Below are positions 10,256 to 19,459 of a stretch of DNA of 35,020 bases, one piece after another. Source of the stretch: Ophiothrix spiculata. Taxonomy: Eukaryota > Echinodermata > Ophiuroidea > Amphilepidida > Ophiotrichidae. The stretch lies in assembly GCA_000969725.1 (NCBI GenBank), contig JXSR01S005551.1, one strand, 5' to 3'. The notes under the pieces are model-generated. The model saw only the letters and a list, made by a program, of their open reading frames with translations, did not search any database and had not been told where the DNA came from. The position numbers were made by a program, and so were the translations under genes. Each line of letters starts with the position of its first letter. Position 1 is the stretch's first letter.

Positions 10256-10528
10256 TAAATTAAAATGGCATAAGTAGTTTAGGCATTCAATTTGATAAGA
10301 TATAACACTTTCATCCAAATATTTTTTGAAACAATTCTTATTTAAGGTTTCATTCAGAATATGTTTGGATGAATAAGTTATTAAGGAGGGGTTATATTCA
10401 TTGCTTGAAATTGAGATTGAATATCTTACATATGTACAACATGTGCTACGTATACATTAGTGAATATTTTGACAGCCATCAGTCAATCAATGTGTTTATT
10501 ACAGGTACCGTTGGTGTCATTCAACATG

Positions 10529-10760
10529 TGAGTGCAAGAAAGTTATATCTGCAATGGCTGCCATATGTTATATTTATTTAGCAACTTCTCACTGGAATGC
10601 AAAACATCCTTCAAAATTTCTCAGCCATATATCAGTGGCTGTCGAAGTGGTTCTTCAGGTAATGGTGCCACCTAAAGAAATATTTCAAGAGCCACTGACC
10701 CAAGACTGGACATTCCACGGCGCGCGGTATTTATATTTATGTAAAATGGCAGCTATTGCA
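10529..10760 (+). repeat. Dispersed repeat, copy 2, just upstream of exon a
   Basis: This is the partner of the repeat at 5102-5530, in direct orientation. Matching words include gcaagaaagtt, caatggctgcca, acctaaagaaatatttcaag and agccactgaccc. It ends about 160 bp before the exon a acceptor. It contains two partly overlapping short open frames, neither resembling a protein family. Confidence 0.7.
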
Positions 10761-10923
10761 GATACTCACATGACGAGGTGTCAAAATCAGTCTTCTCATT
10801 GCTGTGATCCTACAAAGCTTACAATAATGAAACAAACATGTGTAGTAACATTAATGTTAGTCTACAACGTGTGATATCATAATACTGTACTTTTAAATGT
10901 TTTCCTGTCTCTCTTTCTCATAG

Positions 10924-11028
10924 TTGCGTCATAATCTGCCATGTTACATTGAGGATGTCTCATGCGGCAAACCTTGCGGGAGACCAATGCCTTGTAGACA
11001 GCATACGTGCCAAAAGACTTGCCATAGG
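10924..11028 (+). CDS. NFX1: NFX1 exon a: NFX1-type zinc finger (internal exon)
   Basis: 105 nt, phase 0 to phase 0, 35 codons. A pyrimidine-rich tract ending in tctcatag precedes it and a donor gtaaga follows. The product contains NLPC, then VSCGKPCGRPMPC, QHTC and CHR; the glycine completing the finger's CHxGxC motif is supplied by the next exon. The spacing C-x3-C-x6-C-x3-H-x-C-x3-CH is that of an NFX1-type finger, and the preceding HNLPC..VSCG stretch resembles the equivalent position of vertebrate NFX1. Each finger coordinates zinc and together they form the DNA-binding region. The upstream exon, expected to encode a KWC-x-GKHE-like stretch, was not found in this window. The downstream intron holds decayed copies of this exon. 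Confidence 0.9.
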
Positions 11029-11990
11029 GTAAGACTCTTTCTATCACTACCTCGTTAGAATATAATTGGGTCATTTATGTCAAGGGGTTGGGCAAAGCTT
11101 TTGGGAAAGCAAAGCACCATCTTGTTGACACCATACATGCCAAAAACTATGGCACAGATGGGATTCGTTCTGTCAGTACCTCATTGTGATAAAAATGGAA
11201 AATTAGATTTTTGTCAAGGGTTTCAGTAAAGCTTTTGGGAGACCACCGTCTTTCAGACGACAAGTCATGACAGCGATGGGTATCATATTATCAGTACCTC
11301 ATTGTAATGTCATCGCAAAATTGGGTCACTTTTGTCCAGGGTTTGATTCCTTAAATGTTCGTACCAAAGAGGCAGCAAATCTTGTGGGAGACAGCATATA
11401 TGTGACGCGTTACATCAAAAGGTACATGTTGGGTCCAAAAATCAAAATTGAGTTTTTGGTATCACTGGGAAGACGACAAAATAAGCTTTAAAATGATACC
11501 AAAATTAAAGGCATCAGCCATTCGGTGACCGAGCTATGACAAATTAAAGAATGACAACATTGACGGATTTAAAAAGCACACTTCTGAGAAAAACGCGTTT
11601 GAAAATCATGAACATTTTAAACTCAAGATATTGCTGGTTTTCAAAGGAACCATTCAAAACTCCATAGCAACCAGCACTTTGACTTGCCCGATTGACACCA
11701 AATTTGGCACATATACTATATAGACTGCAACAAAGACGGCGATACCAAATTTGCCAGGAAGATTAATAGGAATGCGCTGATATTTGTCGTGCAAATTGGT
11801 CATATTTGGTACTCAAGTGACGGTCCCATGGACATTTTCAGCGAAAACTGGATCTGACTTGGTCACAAACAACACATTTTCCACTCATTTTAAACTTCAG
11901 ACGGCCGTAGCTCAAAATCGGCCTTGCCAACAACTTGTACCTTTTGATGTAACGCGTCACATATGTCAAAGGTAAGATTCCTTGGAAACT
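10969..11990 (+). repeat. Decayed tandem copies of exon a in its downstream intron
   Basis: The 3' half of exon a plus the intron start is repeated about three more times. The anchor word gggaga/gggaaa occurs at 10978 (exon), about 11103, 11237 and 11387; intervals are about 125, 134 and 150 bp. Copies share aaagcttttggga, gacaccatacatgccaaaa and cagtacctcattgt, aligned with exon words aaaccttgcggga, gacagcatacgtgccaaaa and cactacctcgtt. The third copy is split by a transposon at 11401-11961 and resumes as gtcaaaggtaagattcc. None keeps the zinc ligands. Confidence 0.8.
11401..11961. mobile_element. TIR element inserted in a decayed exon copy (561 bp)
   Basis: The ends tgtgacgcgttacatcaaaa (11401) and ttttgatgtaacgcgtcaca (ending 11961) are perfect inverted repeats; pairing continues inward through ggtaca.gttg with one mismatch. 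Flanks are tata and tatg, compatible with a TA or TAT duplication. The interior contains the palindromic ggccgtagctcaaaatcggcc region near 11903. No transposase is seen; two frames of 74 and 63 aa include the TIRs and are spurious. Confidence 0.82.
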
Positions 11991-12599
11991 TGCATTGGAT
12001 CTTTAGGGTTTGATTTTCAAAAAGATTGTATGTTAAAGGTGTGCTTTCCATATCACTTTCACTTACAAAATCGTATTAGAGATTTTGATACCACATAAAA
12101 GTGTATATTTTTTCATAACCCCTTTGAATTTTTGCACCCATATTATGTTTTATTGAAGAGATATAGTCAAAAAAGTGCTGAATAACTTGGATATTTTGTT
12201 AACAAAAATAAATATCATATATGTTTCTATGGGTCACACTCAGACACATTTTTGCCTGTAGCATTAATTTGGCTCAAGGTATGCAAATGAAACTTCACAG
12301 TTGCTCTATATAGGTGACGACCCTTCGTTCAAATATGAAAAAGTGTAGGCCCTATGTTAAATTTGTCACCAGATCGGAATACCTATCCTTAATGTTTCTT
12401 ATATAGATCAAAATCAAGTGACGTTTTGTTATGGGTTATTTGATGTTGATCCAGTAAAATGTCACTGGTGGTATATATAAGAGTCACTGAATTCATTCCG
12501 CAAGAAATTATGTTTCGTCAATCATTTCTTAAGATATTTTTTGGTAAAAACACCTCATTGAAACTGCCATAGTTATAATATTGTCAAATTACTGAATGA
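11991..12599. other. Intron sequence, nothing recognised
   Basis: Between the end of the decayed exon copies and the LINE-like tail. No frame or inverted repeat was found. Confidence 0.55.
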
Positions 12600-12893
12600 A
12601 CATGTACAAATCCAATCTTATTGCTACTTATAATTGATTCTGTTGGTTTTGGCATGCCTCCCTCCGTGCGTATGTTTGGTTGTTTGTATGTATTTTTGTA
12701 CCGTTTTGCTTTTGATTTTGTGTGATTGAAACAATGTCCTTCAGGGGATGGTCCCTTCAGGTCTTTTTGGCCTTTTGACCATTCCCACAATATCATTGTC
12801 TTGATTTGTGTGTTTCTATTGTTTTTTATGATATTTTGTCTGTATGATATTGTGAATAAATTTGATTTGATTTGATTCACACGGTTCACAAGT
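12600..12893 (+). repeat. Probable non-LTR retrotransposon 3' end
   Basis: The segment ends gtgaataaatttgatttgat followed by further TTTGAT units (to about 12893), a tail typical of some non-LTR elements. Upstream it has the word ccttcaggtctttttggcct and aatatcattgtc, shared with the next copy at 13080. It is non-coding and 5' truncated. Confidence 0.6.
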
Positions 12894-13231
12894 TCATGGT
12901 GGGTAAATAATTCTTATGAAGAACTTGAGAACTTATGTTTACCTTCAAAATTGATCACACTCAAAGTACGCAAATTTCGGATTTTACTGTAAACAATTTC
13001 AAATAGCAATATCAAACAACTTTTTAAAAATCAATTAAAAACAAATCTCATGTGCTAATATAGTTAATCTTTGGAGCAAGTCTTGTTTAAAGTGTTTTTA
13101 TGTGTGTTGCTTTTTATCTTAGTTTTTTTTTTTCTTATGAGTGTGGAACTTCAAAAGGACATGCTTACTTCAGGTCTGCCTGGCCTTTCAAACATGTCCT
13201 TAATATCATGTTTTGGTGAACATTTCATATA

Positions 13232-14256
13232 TCAGGTGAGTCAAAAAAAGTGCAATAGTTAAATGGAAGCCATATTGTAAGAACAAAAGCAATTTCAAAT
13301 AAATAATGATTATTTCTAATTAGGATATTGATTTACCTTCCAAATGGTGAAAGAATGGTGTTGATTGATTAAAGCATTGCAAAGATATCCTTATTTAACT
13401 AATATGGTATGAAAACAATTCTGTCCAACTGCATTCTTTGCTTTATTTGTGGAGGACATTTCTATGTTTTTGTGTGGCACTGGAAACGGCTGTTTGGGCA
13501 TGTTCGCACTGAAAAGTGTCGTTTGGTTTTGTTGGCGTCTCACTGACGTCCAGTGCAACTGTCGACATGGCCTCCTTGAAGCTTCACACATCTCTGAGCT
13601 TTTGTTTTCATGTTTCGAACTGCATGTCTTGCTTCTCTGGTACGCCTGATCTCGTTAAAGGCTTCAGTGATGTAATTACGCAGCTGTAGAAGACTGACAG
13701 GAGGGCCCTGTCTGTAAACTCTATGCTTGATTGTACCCCATTGATAAAAGTCCAGTGGAGAGAGATTTAGGCTACTGGTTGGCCATTCAACCTGATGTCC
13801 TATTCCAACCACACGATTGCCAAACAACTCTTGTAGGCGGTTGTGTACAGGTAAGGCACAGTGAGCAGCAGCACCACCTTGCATAAACCACACTCTGCGA
13901 AATGGTCCATTCTGTAGTAGTTGAAATGACCTACAGAGATTTGGAACAATGTGGTTGTTGATGATGCATAAGTAAACCCAGCTAAAATAATCTTCAGATT
14001 ACTGAAGCAATAAATTCAATTAGATATTGGTACTTACATGTTTGACTAGGAATGTCGCATTTGAACTGAACTGTTTTCATACCATAATATTGAAATAAGG
14101 ATATCTTTGCAATGCCTTTATCAATTCTCGCCATTCTTTCACCATTTGAAAGGTAAATCCATGATCTATTAAGAAATAAGCAGTATTTGTTTGGATTTGT
14201 TTTTGTTCTTACAATATGGCTTCCATCTAATTATTGCACTTTTTTGACTCGTACGG
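13232..14256 (-). mobile_element. Mariner-superfamily element with ~180-200 bp TIRs (1025 bp)
   Basis: Long inverted repeats occupy about 13236-13430 and 14055-14252. Matching landmarks are gagtcaaaaaaagtgcaata, atggaagccatattgtaaga, tttcaccatttg and aaggatatctttgcaatgc. Flanking TA dinucleotides at 13230-13231 and 14257-14258 suit a TA duplication. Between the arms lies a minus-strand C-terminal transposase fragment. Long TIRs plus an IS630/Tc1/mariner-type catalytic region define an internally deleted element. Confidence 0.88.
13540..14001 (-). pseudogene. Transposase fragment, IS630-Tc1-mariner superfamily (DDE C-terminal half)
   Basis: The minus-strand frame from about 14001 down to the stop at 13540 encodes roughly 150 residues. 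It contains WFMQGGAAAHCALPV (position of the second catalytic region, where family members read QDGAPAH), then VEWPTSSLNLSPLDFYQWG (family form WPPRSPDLTPLDFFLWG) and a C-terminal GGH motif. The catalytic D in QDG is G here, and the D in SPDL is N, so the enzyme would be inactive. A stop lies upstream near 14003 and the N-terminal DNA-binding domains are absent; intact relatives are roughly twice as long. The first in-frame ATG, at 13893, is not the original start. Confidence 0.85.
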
Positions 14257-14312
14257 TATATGTAAATTTGATGATATTGAAATAAAGTTTGAATTGCATT
14301 GCATTGAATAGT

Positions 14313-14746
14313 TGTTATTATCCCCATCATTTGAAAAGGATATATGACCTCATATTGTTAATGTAAATAATTATCATGGCTGATATCCAATCAAAACTTA
14401 GAGCTTTGTTTCATCTCGAATTGCTGTGAATTTATAAAACTGAAACTCAATCTCATCATACCCAAAATTATTAAAACTGTTGTGTTCTTTAATATAGACA
14501 GGAAAATCCTTTTCAAAATCTGTATTTCTCATTAACATTATAGTCGTAATAATCAACCAACAAGAAGACGGATATGGAACATGACAAGATATCAATATGG
14601 GTTTAAGAGATTTGAGGGGACCTATTGTACTTGGCCTTGGACAGACATTTGCACTCAAATTCTTGACATTGCTAATAAGGAAATTTGGTGCATGATTTGA
14701 TGTATGAGCAATCCTGCATAAGTTTTGTGATTACTCAAAGCCCAGG
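14313..14746. other. Intron sequence up to the assembly gap
   Basis: An 86-residue minus-strand frame (14398-14658) shows no domain or splice support. Nothing else recognised. Confidence 0.5.
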
Positions 14747-15231
14747 NNNNNNNNNNNNNNNNNNNNNNNNNNNNNNNNNNNNNNNNNNNNNNNNNNNNNN
14801 NNNNNNNNNNNNNNNNNNNNNNNNNNNNNNNNNNNNNNNNNNNNNNNNNNNNNNNNNNNNNNNNNNNNNNNNNNNNNNNNNNNNNNNNNNNNNNNNNNNN
14901 NNNNNNNNNNNNNNNNNNNNNNNNNNNNNNNNNNNNNNNNNNNNNNNNNNNNNNNNNNNNNNNNNNNNNNNNNNNNNNNNNNNNNNNNNNNNNNNNNNNN
15001 NNNNNNNNNNNNNNNNNNNNNNNNNNNNNNNNNNNNNNNNNNNNNNNNNNNNNNNNNNNNNNNNNNNNNNNNNNNNNNNNNNNNNNNNNNNNNNNNNNNN
15101 NNNNNNNNNNNNNNNNNNNNNNNNNNNNNNNNNNNNNNNNNNNNNNNNNNNNNNNNNNNNNNNNNNNNNNNNNNNNNNNNNNNNNNNNNNNNNNNNNNNN
15201 NNNNNNNNNNNNNNNNNNNNNNNNNNNNNNN
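14747..15231. other. Assembly gap (485 N)
   Basis: Unresolved bases only. It lies inside the first complete intron; sequence next to it is ordinary AT-rich intron and no repeat edge is clear on either side. Frames running across it are artefacts. Confidence 0.99.
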
Positions 15232-15285
15232 TAATGGTCTCGCAGAGCCTACATTTGGGTTATGTAATCCAGCTTTTTTACTTAA

Positions 15286-15771
15286 GGGTACAGCCAGCAA
15301 CTCATTCAGCAGTCGATAATTAAATCAATAAAACTATACATTTCTAGATGTAGATTTTCATGTAGAAAACTATGGTCAGGTCAGTTATTGACCATCTTTT
15401 ATTTTTGCTGATTTAAAAGGTCCAAAACCCCTTGTTCTTGGTCCAAAATGTTGTTACAACTTAGCTATTTTTTTTAAAGATAAAAAGTTGAACTATTTTA
15501 CTTGCAGCATATATAGAAACACATATCTACATTTCTCAATTTTTACGATTTTTGACTTTTGTTTGAATTATTGCACAAAATATGTCCACCAAAGCAGTCA
15601 TTTTGAGGCTATATTTTTGGGCACTATTTCAAAAAGAAAATCAAAGAACAAACATTAGAAATGTGTTCCTAGACACCTAACCATCATCTTCTACATTTAA
15701 ATCAATATCTAGATGGGCTACTGAGTTACAAGGCATAAAATATTACCGATAATGAGGGGTTGGTTGTACCC
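15286..15771. mobile_element. TTAA-type MITE (486 bp)
   Basis: The ends gggtacagccagcaac and gttggttgtaccc are inverted repeats with two mismatches and are flanked on both sides by TTAA (15282-15285, 15772-15775). The TTAA target points to the piggyBac or Kolobok superfamilies. There is no transposase. Confidence 0.75.
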
Positions 15772-16488
15772 TTAAAATATTATTCAAAGACAATTTGACA
15801 AATGTTAAGGGAAAAGAAAGGAGGGTCTGGCATGTGTTGATTTGTCATTTTTTAGACAAATCCTTAGATGTTCCATTCAAATATTTGTCAAAGTATGAAC
15901 AGATCCTGTTCAGGGTAATTAGATTAGGAATAAAGCTTTGTACAGTGACTAACCAATTTGTATGTTTACCTTCTGCGCTTTTCCCTTGATCATTTTGTCC
16001 TTTATACTTAACCAAGAGAGGAAGATTTATAAGCTTATCCAATAATTGAGGGCTTTTGGATAATCTCCCATGTTGATATTTTGACATGATTCCCTCCTCT
16101 GATCCCCCCCCCCTGATCCCTCCCGAAAATAAAAAATGTTTTATAGTGGTGTTCATGTGACATTGTTGTAGCCCAGATTTGCAAGTTACCAGCATAACAA
16201 CAACCTGATTGTTTCACTTTGGTTTGGAACAATGTAATACAATGGTAACAAAATCTTTTAACATACCATTGAGAGAATTTATGACCATATTTGGAATAAA
16301 AAAGCGAGACCTGATATATTTCATCTCATGTCACTTAGTGCATCGAGACCATTATATCCTTTAACTGAGTGTATTAGAGCATTGCATTTAAACTTTATAG
16401 AGATGCGCAATATTATGTAGAGTAAAATGCTCATCAAAAGAGGTTTGTTTTTTATTGATTGTTGATATTGGTGCAATTCTTGTTGCAG
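15772..16488. other. Intron sequence before exon b
   Basis: Contains a C-rich imperfect repeat (about 16090-16125, ctgatccccccc/ctgatccctccc). The overlapping frames on both strands lack domain features. Confidence 0.5.
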
Positions 16489-16611
16489 GGTTTTTGTGGA
16501 GGTGAATGCAGTCAGCCCTGCCGTCAGCCCAGACAAGGCTGTGGGCATCCATGTGGTGCCCCATGTCACCCAGAAACACAGTGCCCAAAGGGGATTCGAT
16601 GCAAAGCCAAG
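16489..16611 (+). CDS. NFX1: NFX1 exon b: zinc-finger exon
   Basis: 123 nt, phase 0 to 0, 41 codons. The acceptor is ttgttgcag and the donor gtaagg. The product begins GFCGGECSQPC, completing the previous CHxGxC finger, and continues with a CGHPC..PCH finger and a TQCP..CKAK end. The order CxxPC - DCGHPC-like - PCH - CP - CKAK is that of the last NFX1-type fingers, just before the basic linker. Cysteines and the histidine are all present, so this copy looks functional. The gene's second intron starts here, and within the first 240 bases two degraded copies of the 3' part of this exon follow. Confidence 0.92.
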
Positions 16612-16631
16612 GTAAGGTTATATAATAGTGA

Positions 16632-16855
16632 TAGCTGCCCTAAAGCCTAGACAAGGCTGTGGATATCCATATGGTGCCCATTGTCACCCAGAAAAGCAAT
16701 GCCCAAAGGGGATTATATGCAAAGCCAGGTAAGGTTATAATGATAGCTGCCCTAAAGCCCAGAAAAGGCTACAGGCATCCATGTGGTATCCTATGTCACC
16801 CAGAAACACAATGCCCAAATGAACTTCGAAGTAAAGTCAAGGTAAAATTATCATG
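16632..16855 (+). repeat. Two decayed tandem copies of NFX1 exon b
   Basis: The 3' part of exon b with its donor and intron start is repeated twice. The anchor agacaagg/agaaaagg lies at 16531 (exon), 16649 and 16761, so periods are 118 and 112 bp. Copy 1 keeps acaaggctgtgg, tgtcacccagaaaagcaatg and aaagccag/gtaagg; copy 2 keeps catccatgtggt, ccagaaacacaatgccc and aagtcaag/gtaaaa. In the exon frame both copies stay open, but ligand cysteines are lost (GCGHPC becomes GCGYPY in copy 1 and GYRHPC in copy 2). They lack the 5' part of the exon and a good acceptor, so they are probably not spliced. Confidence 0.9.
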
Positions 16856-17352
16856 AAAGTGTGTCTGAATATTTAAATGGGGCAGAAAAGTTTCATATTT
16901 AAAAAAAAGAAGCTATGCATTAACATTGTCTGAGCAAATTGATACTTAAGAATGTATGAATTGTATTCACTTGAATTTCGGATTCAATTTGGAATCTTGT
17001 TTGAGTCAAATGACAAAAAATGGCAAAATATTTTGTTAGCTTGAATGTGCATGAGTCGGTTCTGAAAAATCACATTGCATAAATGGTGTAATATAATCCC
17101 CGAAAGCATGAAATATATTGATTTGTTTCATGCAAAGTGTTTTAATTTGTACAGGTGAAAATTTGAATTGCACCTACAGTACATACATATCATTTACTCT
17201 CAAGTGTGTAGATAGTTTGTTGAGGGAACCCTTTCAAAATTTTTGTCACACATGTTTTGCATGATATGATCACAGTTGACGTTGCTATTGCGTGTCACTG
17301 AGGATAACATATGGAAAAAGTGCAAAGAAAAATTGGGGGAAAAACACTTAAA

Positions 17353-17490
17353 AGGCATGAGAATTTTCTGATAATTATCTGATTTCAGATATTTTTATCA
17401 TACAAATTCAGACAATTTGGGGCTTGTGAGTGTTTTTGGTTAAATTTTACCAAATTCAGATTTTATAATGAAAAATAATTATCATGCCTG
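17353..17490. mobile_element. Possible small MITE with GGCATGA ends
   Basis: The ends aggcatgagaattttc and ataattatcatgcctg form a short inverted repeat, and gataattatc near the left end matches the right end inverted. It shares the end sequence CAGGCATGAGA and the internal word tctgatttcaga with 32202-32393. No target duplication is clear. Confidence 0.4.
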
Positions 17491-17767
17491 ACGTAAGGTT
17501 AAATGTTTTATAATTTCCATTTTAAGTGTCTCAAAAGACTGTACAATAACCATTTCTGAAATCACAATCACAATTTGTAAAAAATGAAAATCTGTAATCT
17601 AAAGCATGACATAATTGTTTTGGTTTTGACCGGTTTATTGGGTGTGTATGCAAAAGTCTGGAAGTTATTGGGTGTGTAGGTCTGTTGACTAGCTCATGTT
17701 ACATATCGCATATGGAATCATTTACAGATAACTGAAGACATATGGTTTGGATGTAACCACTGGACAT

Positions 17768-17817
17768 GCCCCAGTTTTGTAACTGGTTACTCTGCAGTTA
17801 CTAATAAAACTGGGGAA
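17768..17817. repeat. Short inverted repeat (hairpin)
   Basis: ccccagttttgtaactg and cagttactaataaaactgggg can pair around gttactctg, with a small bulge. It sits alone in intron sequence with no adjacent coding signal. Confidence 0.6.
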
Positions 17818-18823
17818 TAAGTAGGATCGGGAAGTGACTGACCTATTTGAAAAGTGGATCAGTCCAAGCATGTCGCCATCTTGGTTTATCTTTTCCTAAT
17901 TTGGAATGACGATCATGCCGGTAGACGCAGTTCCATTTTAGCTGTTATATTGCCAAGAATTAAAGATTTGTTAATGCATTTAAAAGATATATAACGCATA
18001 CATTTAACAATGTTTGGGTATTGAGACATTCTTGAAATACATCAAAGTAAAAATACAATTATGGAACGTCTGCCACAAGCGTACAATTGTGAGCATCACA
18101 CGCAATAAATTGCATCCAGCTCGGCAAATAATGGTATCTAGCCCCACCTCCTCCTTTTCCACAAGTGGGTCAGCCACCATTTCATTTTACTCGCCATCTT
18201 TATTGGCTCGATCTTTCTATCCTTTTATGTGTGTAGATATATAATATCAAATGCTAGCAAAATGTCAGTGTCAGAGCACTGTTAAAAATGTGAATACTGT
18301 CTTCTCAGACATAAATCAGTACCTATCAGACATTCTTAATCCAAAATTATGAAACAATCAGAATTGAGTTTACCAAACTGTGCACTAGAATCAATTTTGA
18401 AGATGAGTAATTTATATTCAAGTCAATTCTATATGGATTTTGCCAAAATGAACTTGATAATTTACCAAGCTGTTATGAATATGCATTCTGCATACCTACA
18501 ATGAATGACTCTTGTACATGTATTGCATTAAAAATCTCTGGTTGTTGTAAGTGTTATTCAGGAGTTTCATTGATGATCTCTTCAATTTGTTGAATCTCCT
18601 GGTTTTGGACAAAAGAAAAATGCAAGTTTTAAGTAGTAAAACAACTGTTTCCTTTGCTTTACTAGCTGTTGATATTTGCTTTGCTACATTGTTGTTTTCC
18701 AATCACATATCCTCTGGTTATCAAACTTGAAGTTCATGATGGAAAATTGTCAAACACTATATCAGATTTGTCATGAATCATTGAATAAATTGGATAGTTT
18801 TTGACATTTTTATAATTGTTCAG

Positions 18824-18915
18824 GTGACCATCAAATGTGCATGTGGAAACTTGTCGGAAACCAGCCAGTGTTATCAGGGAGTAGATGATTCACAACTCAC
18901 AGAAGCCTTTCAGAA
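18824..18915 (+). CDS. NFX1: NFX1 exon c: last Cys-rich segment and linker start
   Basis: 92 nt, phase 0 start, ending after two bases of a Lys codon. It is flanked by tgttcag and gtaagt. It encodes VTIKCACGN at its start, matching the conserved V-x-(L/I)-x-C-x-CG segment that follows CKAK in NFX1, then a QCYQG stretch and the beginning of the linker (DDSQLTEAFQ). The first cysteines end the zinc-binding region; the rest is likely helical. The assignment rests on its position, frame continuity and the CxCG motif. Confidence 0.9.
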
Positions 18916-19454
18916 GTAAGTCAATCCTAAAATTCAATACCCCAAATAGTTCCAAAGTTTTTACACTAAACAATTAAGAAGTAAGTTTATTCCAACATCA
19001 TTTTAATGATGATAAAACATACTAGAAATGTTTGTTACTTTTTAGATCCCATTATGGTGCAATGTAATAAAATGTGGCACTTTGGCAAAATAATTGAGGA
19101 GCTTTGGTTGACTTGAGAGAAGTATAAGATATTTTCAACTATAAGAAAACATATTACAAGTACCTGTGAATTTAAAAGGTTCTAAAACATTCCAAATCTG
19201 TATAGTTTGATGCTGCATATAAGAGTTTTACAACTTTGCAAACACAACTCCCTATGGAATTAGCTAGGTGTTAGTACTGTGGATTTATCAAATGCCACTG
19301 GCTATGATTTTAGATATATCAATTATATCAACAGTGCTTAGGCCTGGATGTAGCTTAACCTTATAACTTTGTTTTACAGTTCATACAAGGTCTTTTATTT
19401 CTATAGCTTGAACTCTTGCCATCAAAGTAAAATTGAACAAGTTCTTTGTGCATC
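18916..19454. other. Intron sequence after exon c
   Basis: A short echo of the exon end and donor (aagaagtaagtttattcc at about 18978 against cagaagtaagtcaatcc) is the only notable point. Confidence 0.45.
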
Positions 19455-19459
19455 TGCAG

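Larger units (their letters stand above)
1..10923 (+). other. Upstream region, probably a long NFX1 intron with no identified exon
   Basis: No stretch on either strand shows the cysteine-rich pattern expected of the preceding NFX1 exons, and no long open frame resembles a known protein. The region is filled by repeats listed separately. Because exon a begins in phase 0 after a proper acceptor, its upstream partner must lie before position 1 or have been missed. Intron is therefore the best description. Confidence 0.6.
13080..14312 (+). repeat. Second LINE-like 3' end, split by a mariner-type insertion
   Basis: 13080-13231 resembles the segment at 12700-12800 (cttcaggtctgcctggcctt, tccttaatatcatg) and resumes after the inserted element at 14257 with gatgatattgaaataaagtt followed by gcattgcattg at about 14312. 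The two halves join into the same order as the uninterrupted copy, whose tail is gatattgtgaataaatttga. The split is explained by the element at 13232-14256. Confidence 0.65.
16856..18823. other. Remainder of the second intron
   Basis: Besides the small inverted repeats listed at 17353 and 17768, an imperfect inverted similarity between about 17835-17900 (gtgactgacctatttgaaaa, gccatcttgg) and 18130-18215 hints at another decayed element, but its ends are not resolved. Confidence 0.4.

Noticed and set aside
14685-15323. Long open frames of 212 and 189 residues on both strands
   Set aside because: They run through 485 undetermined bases; the readable parts are short and featureless.
16659-16856. 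Exon copies taken as real additional zinc-finger exons
   Set aside because: Finger cysteines are lost, no polypyrimidine tract or good acceptor precedes them, and the 5' part of the exon is missing.
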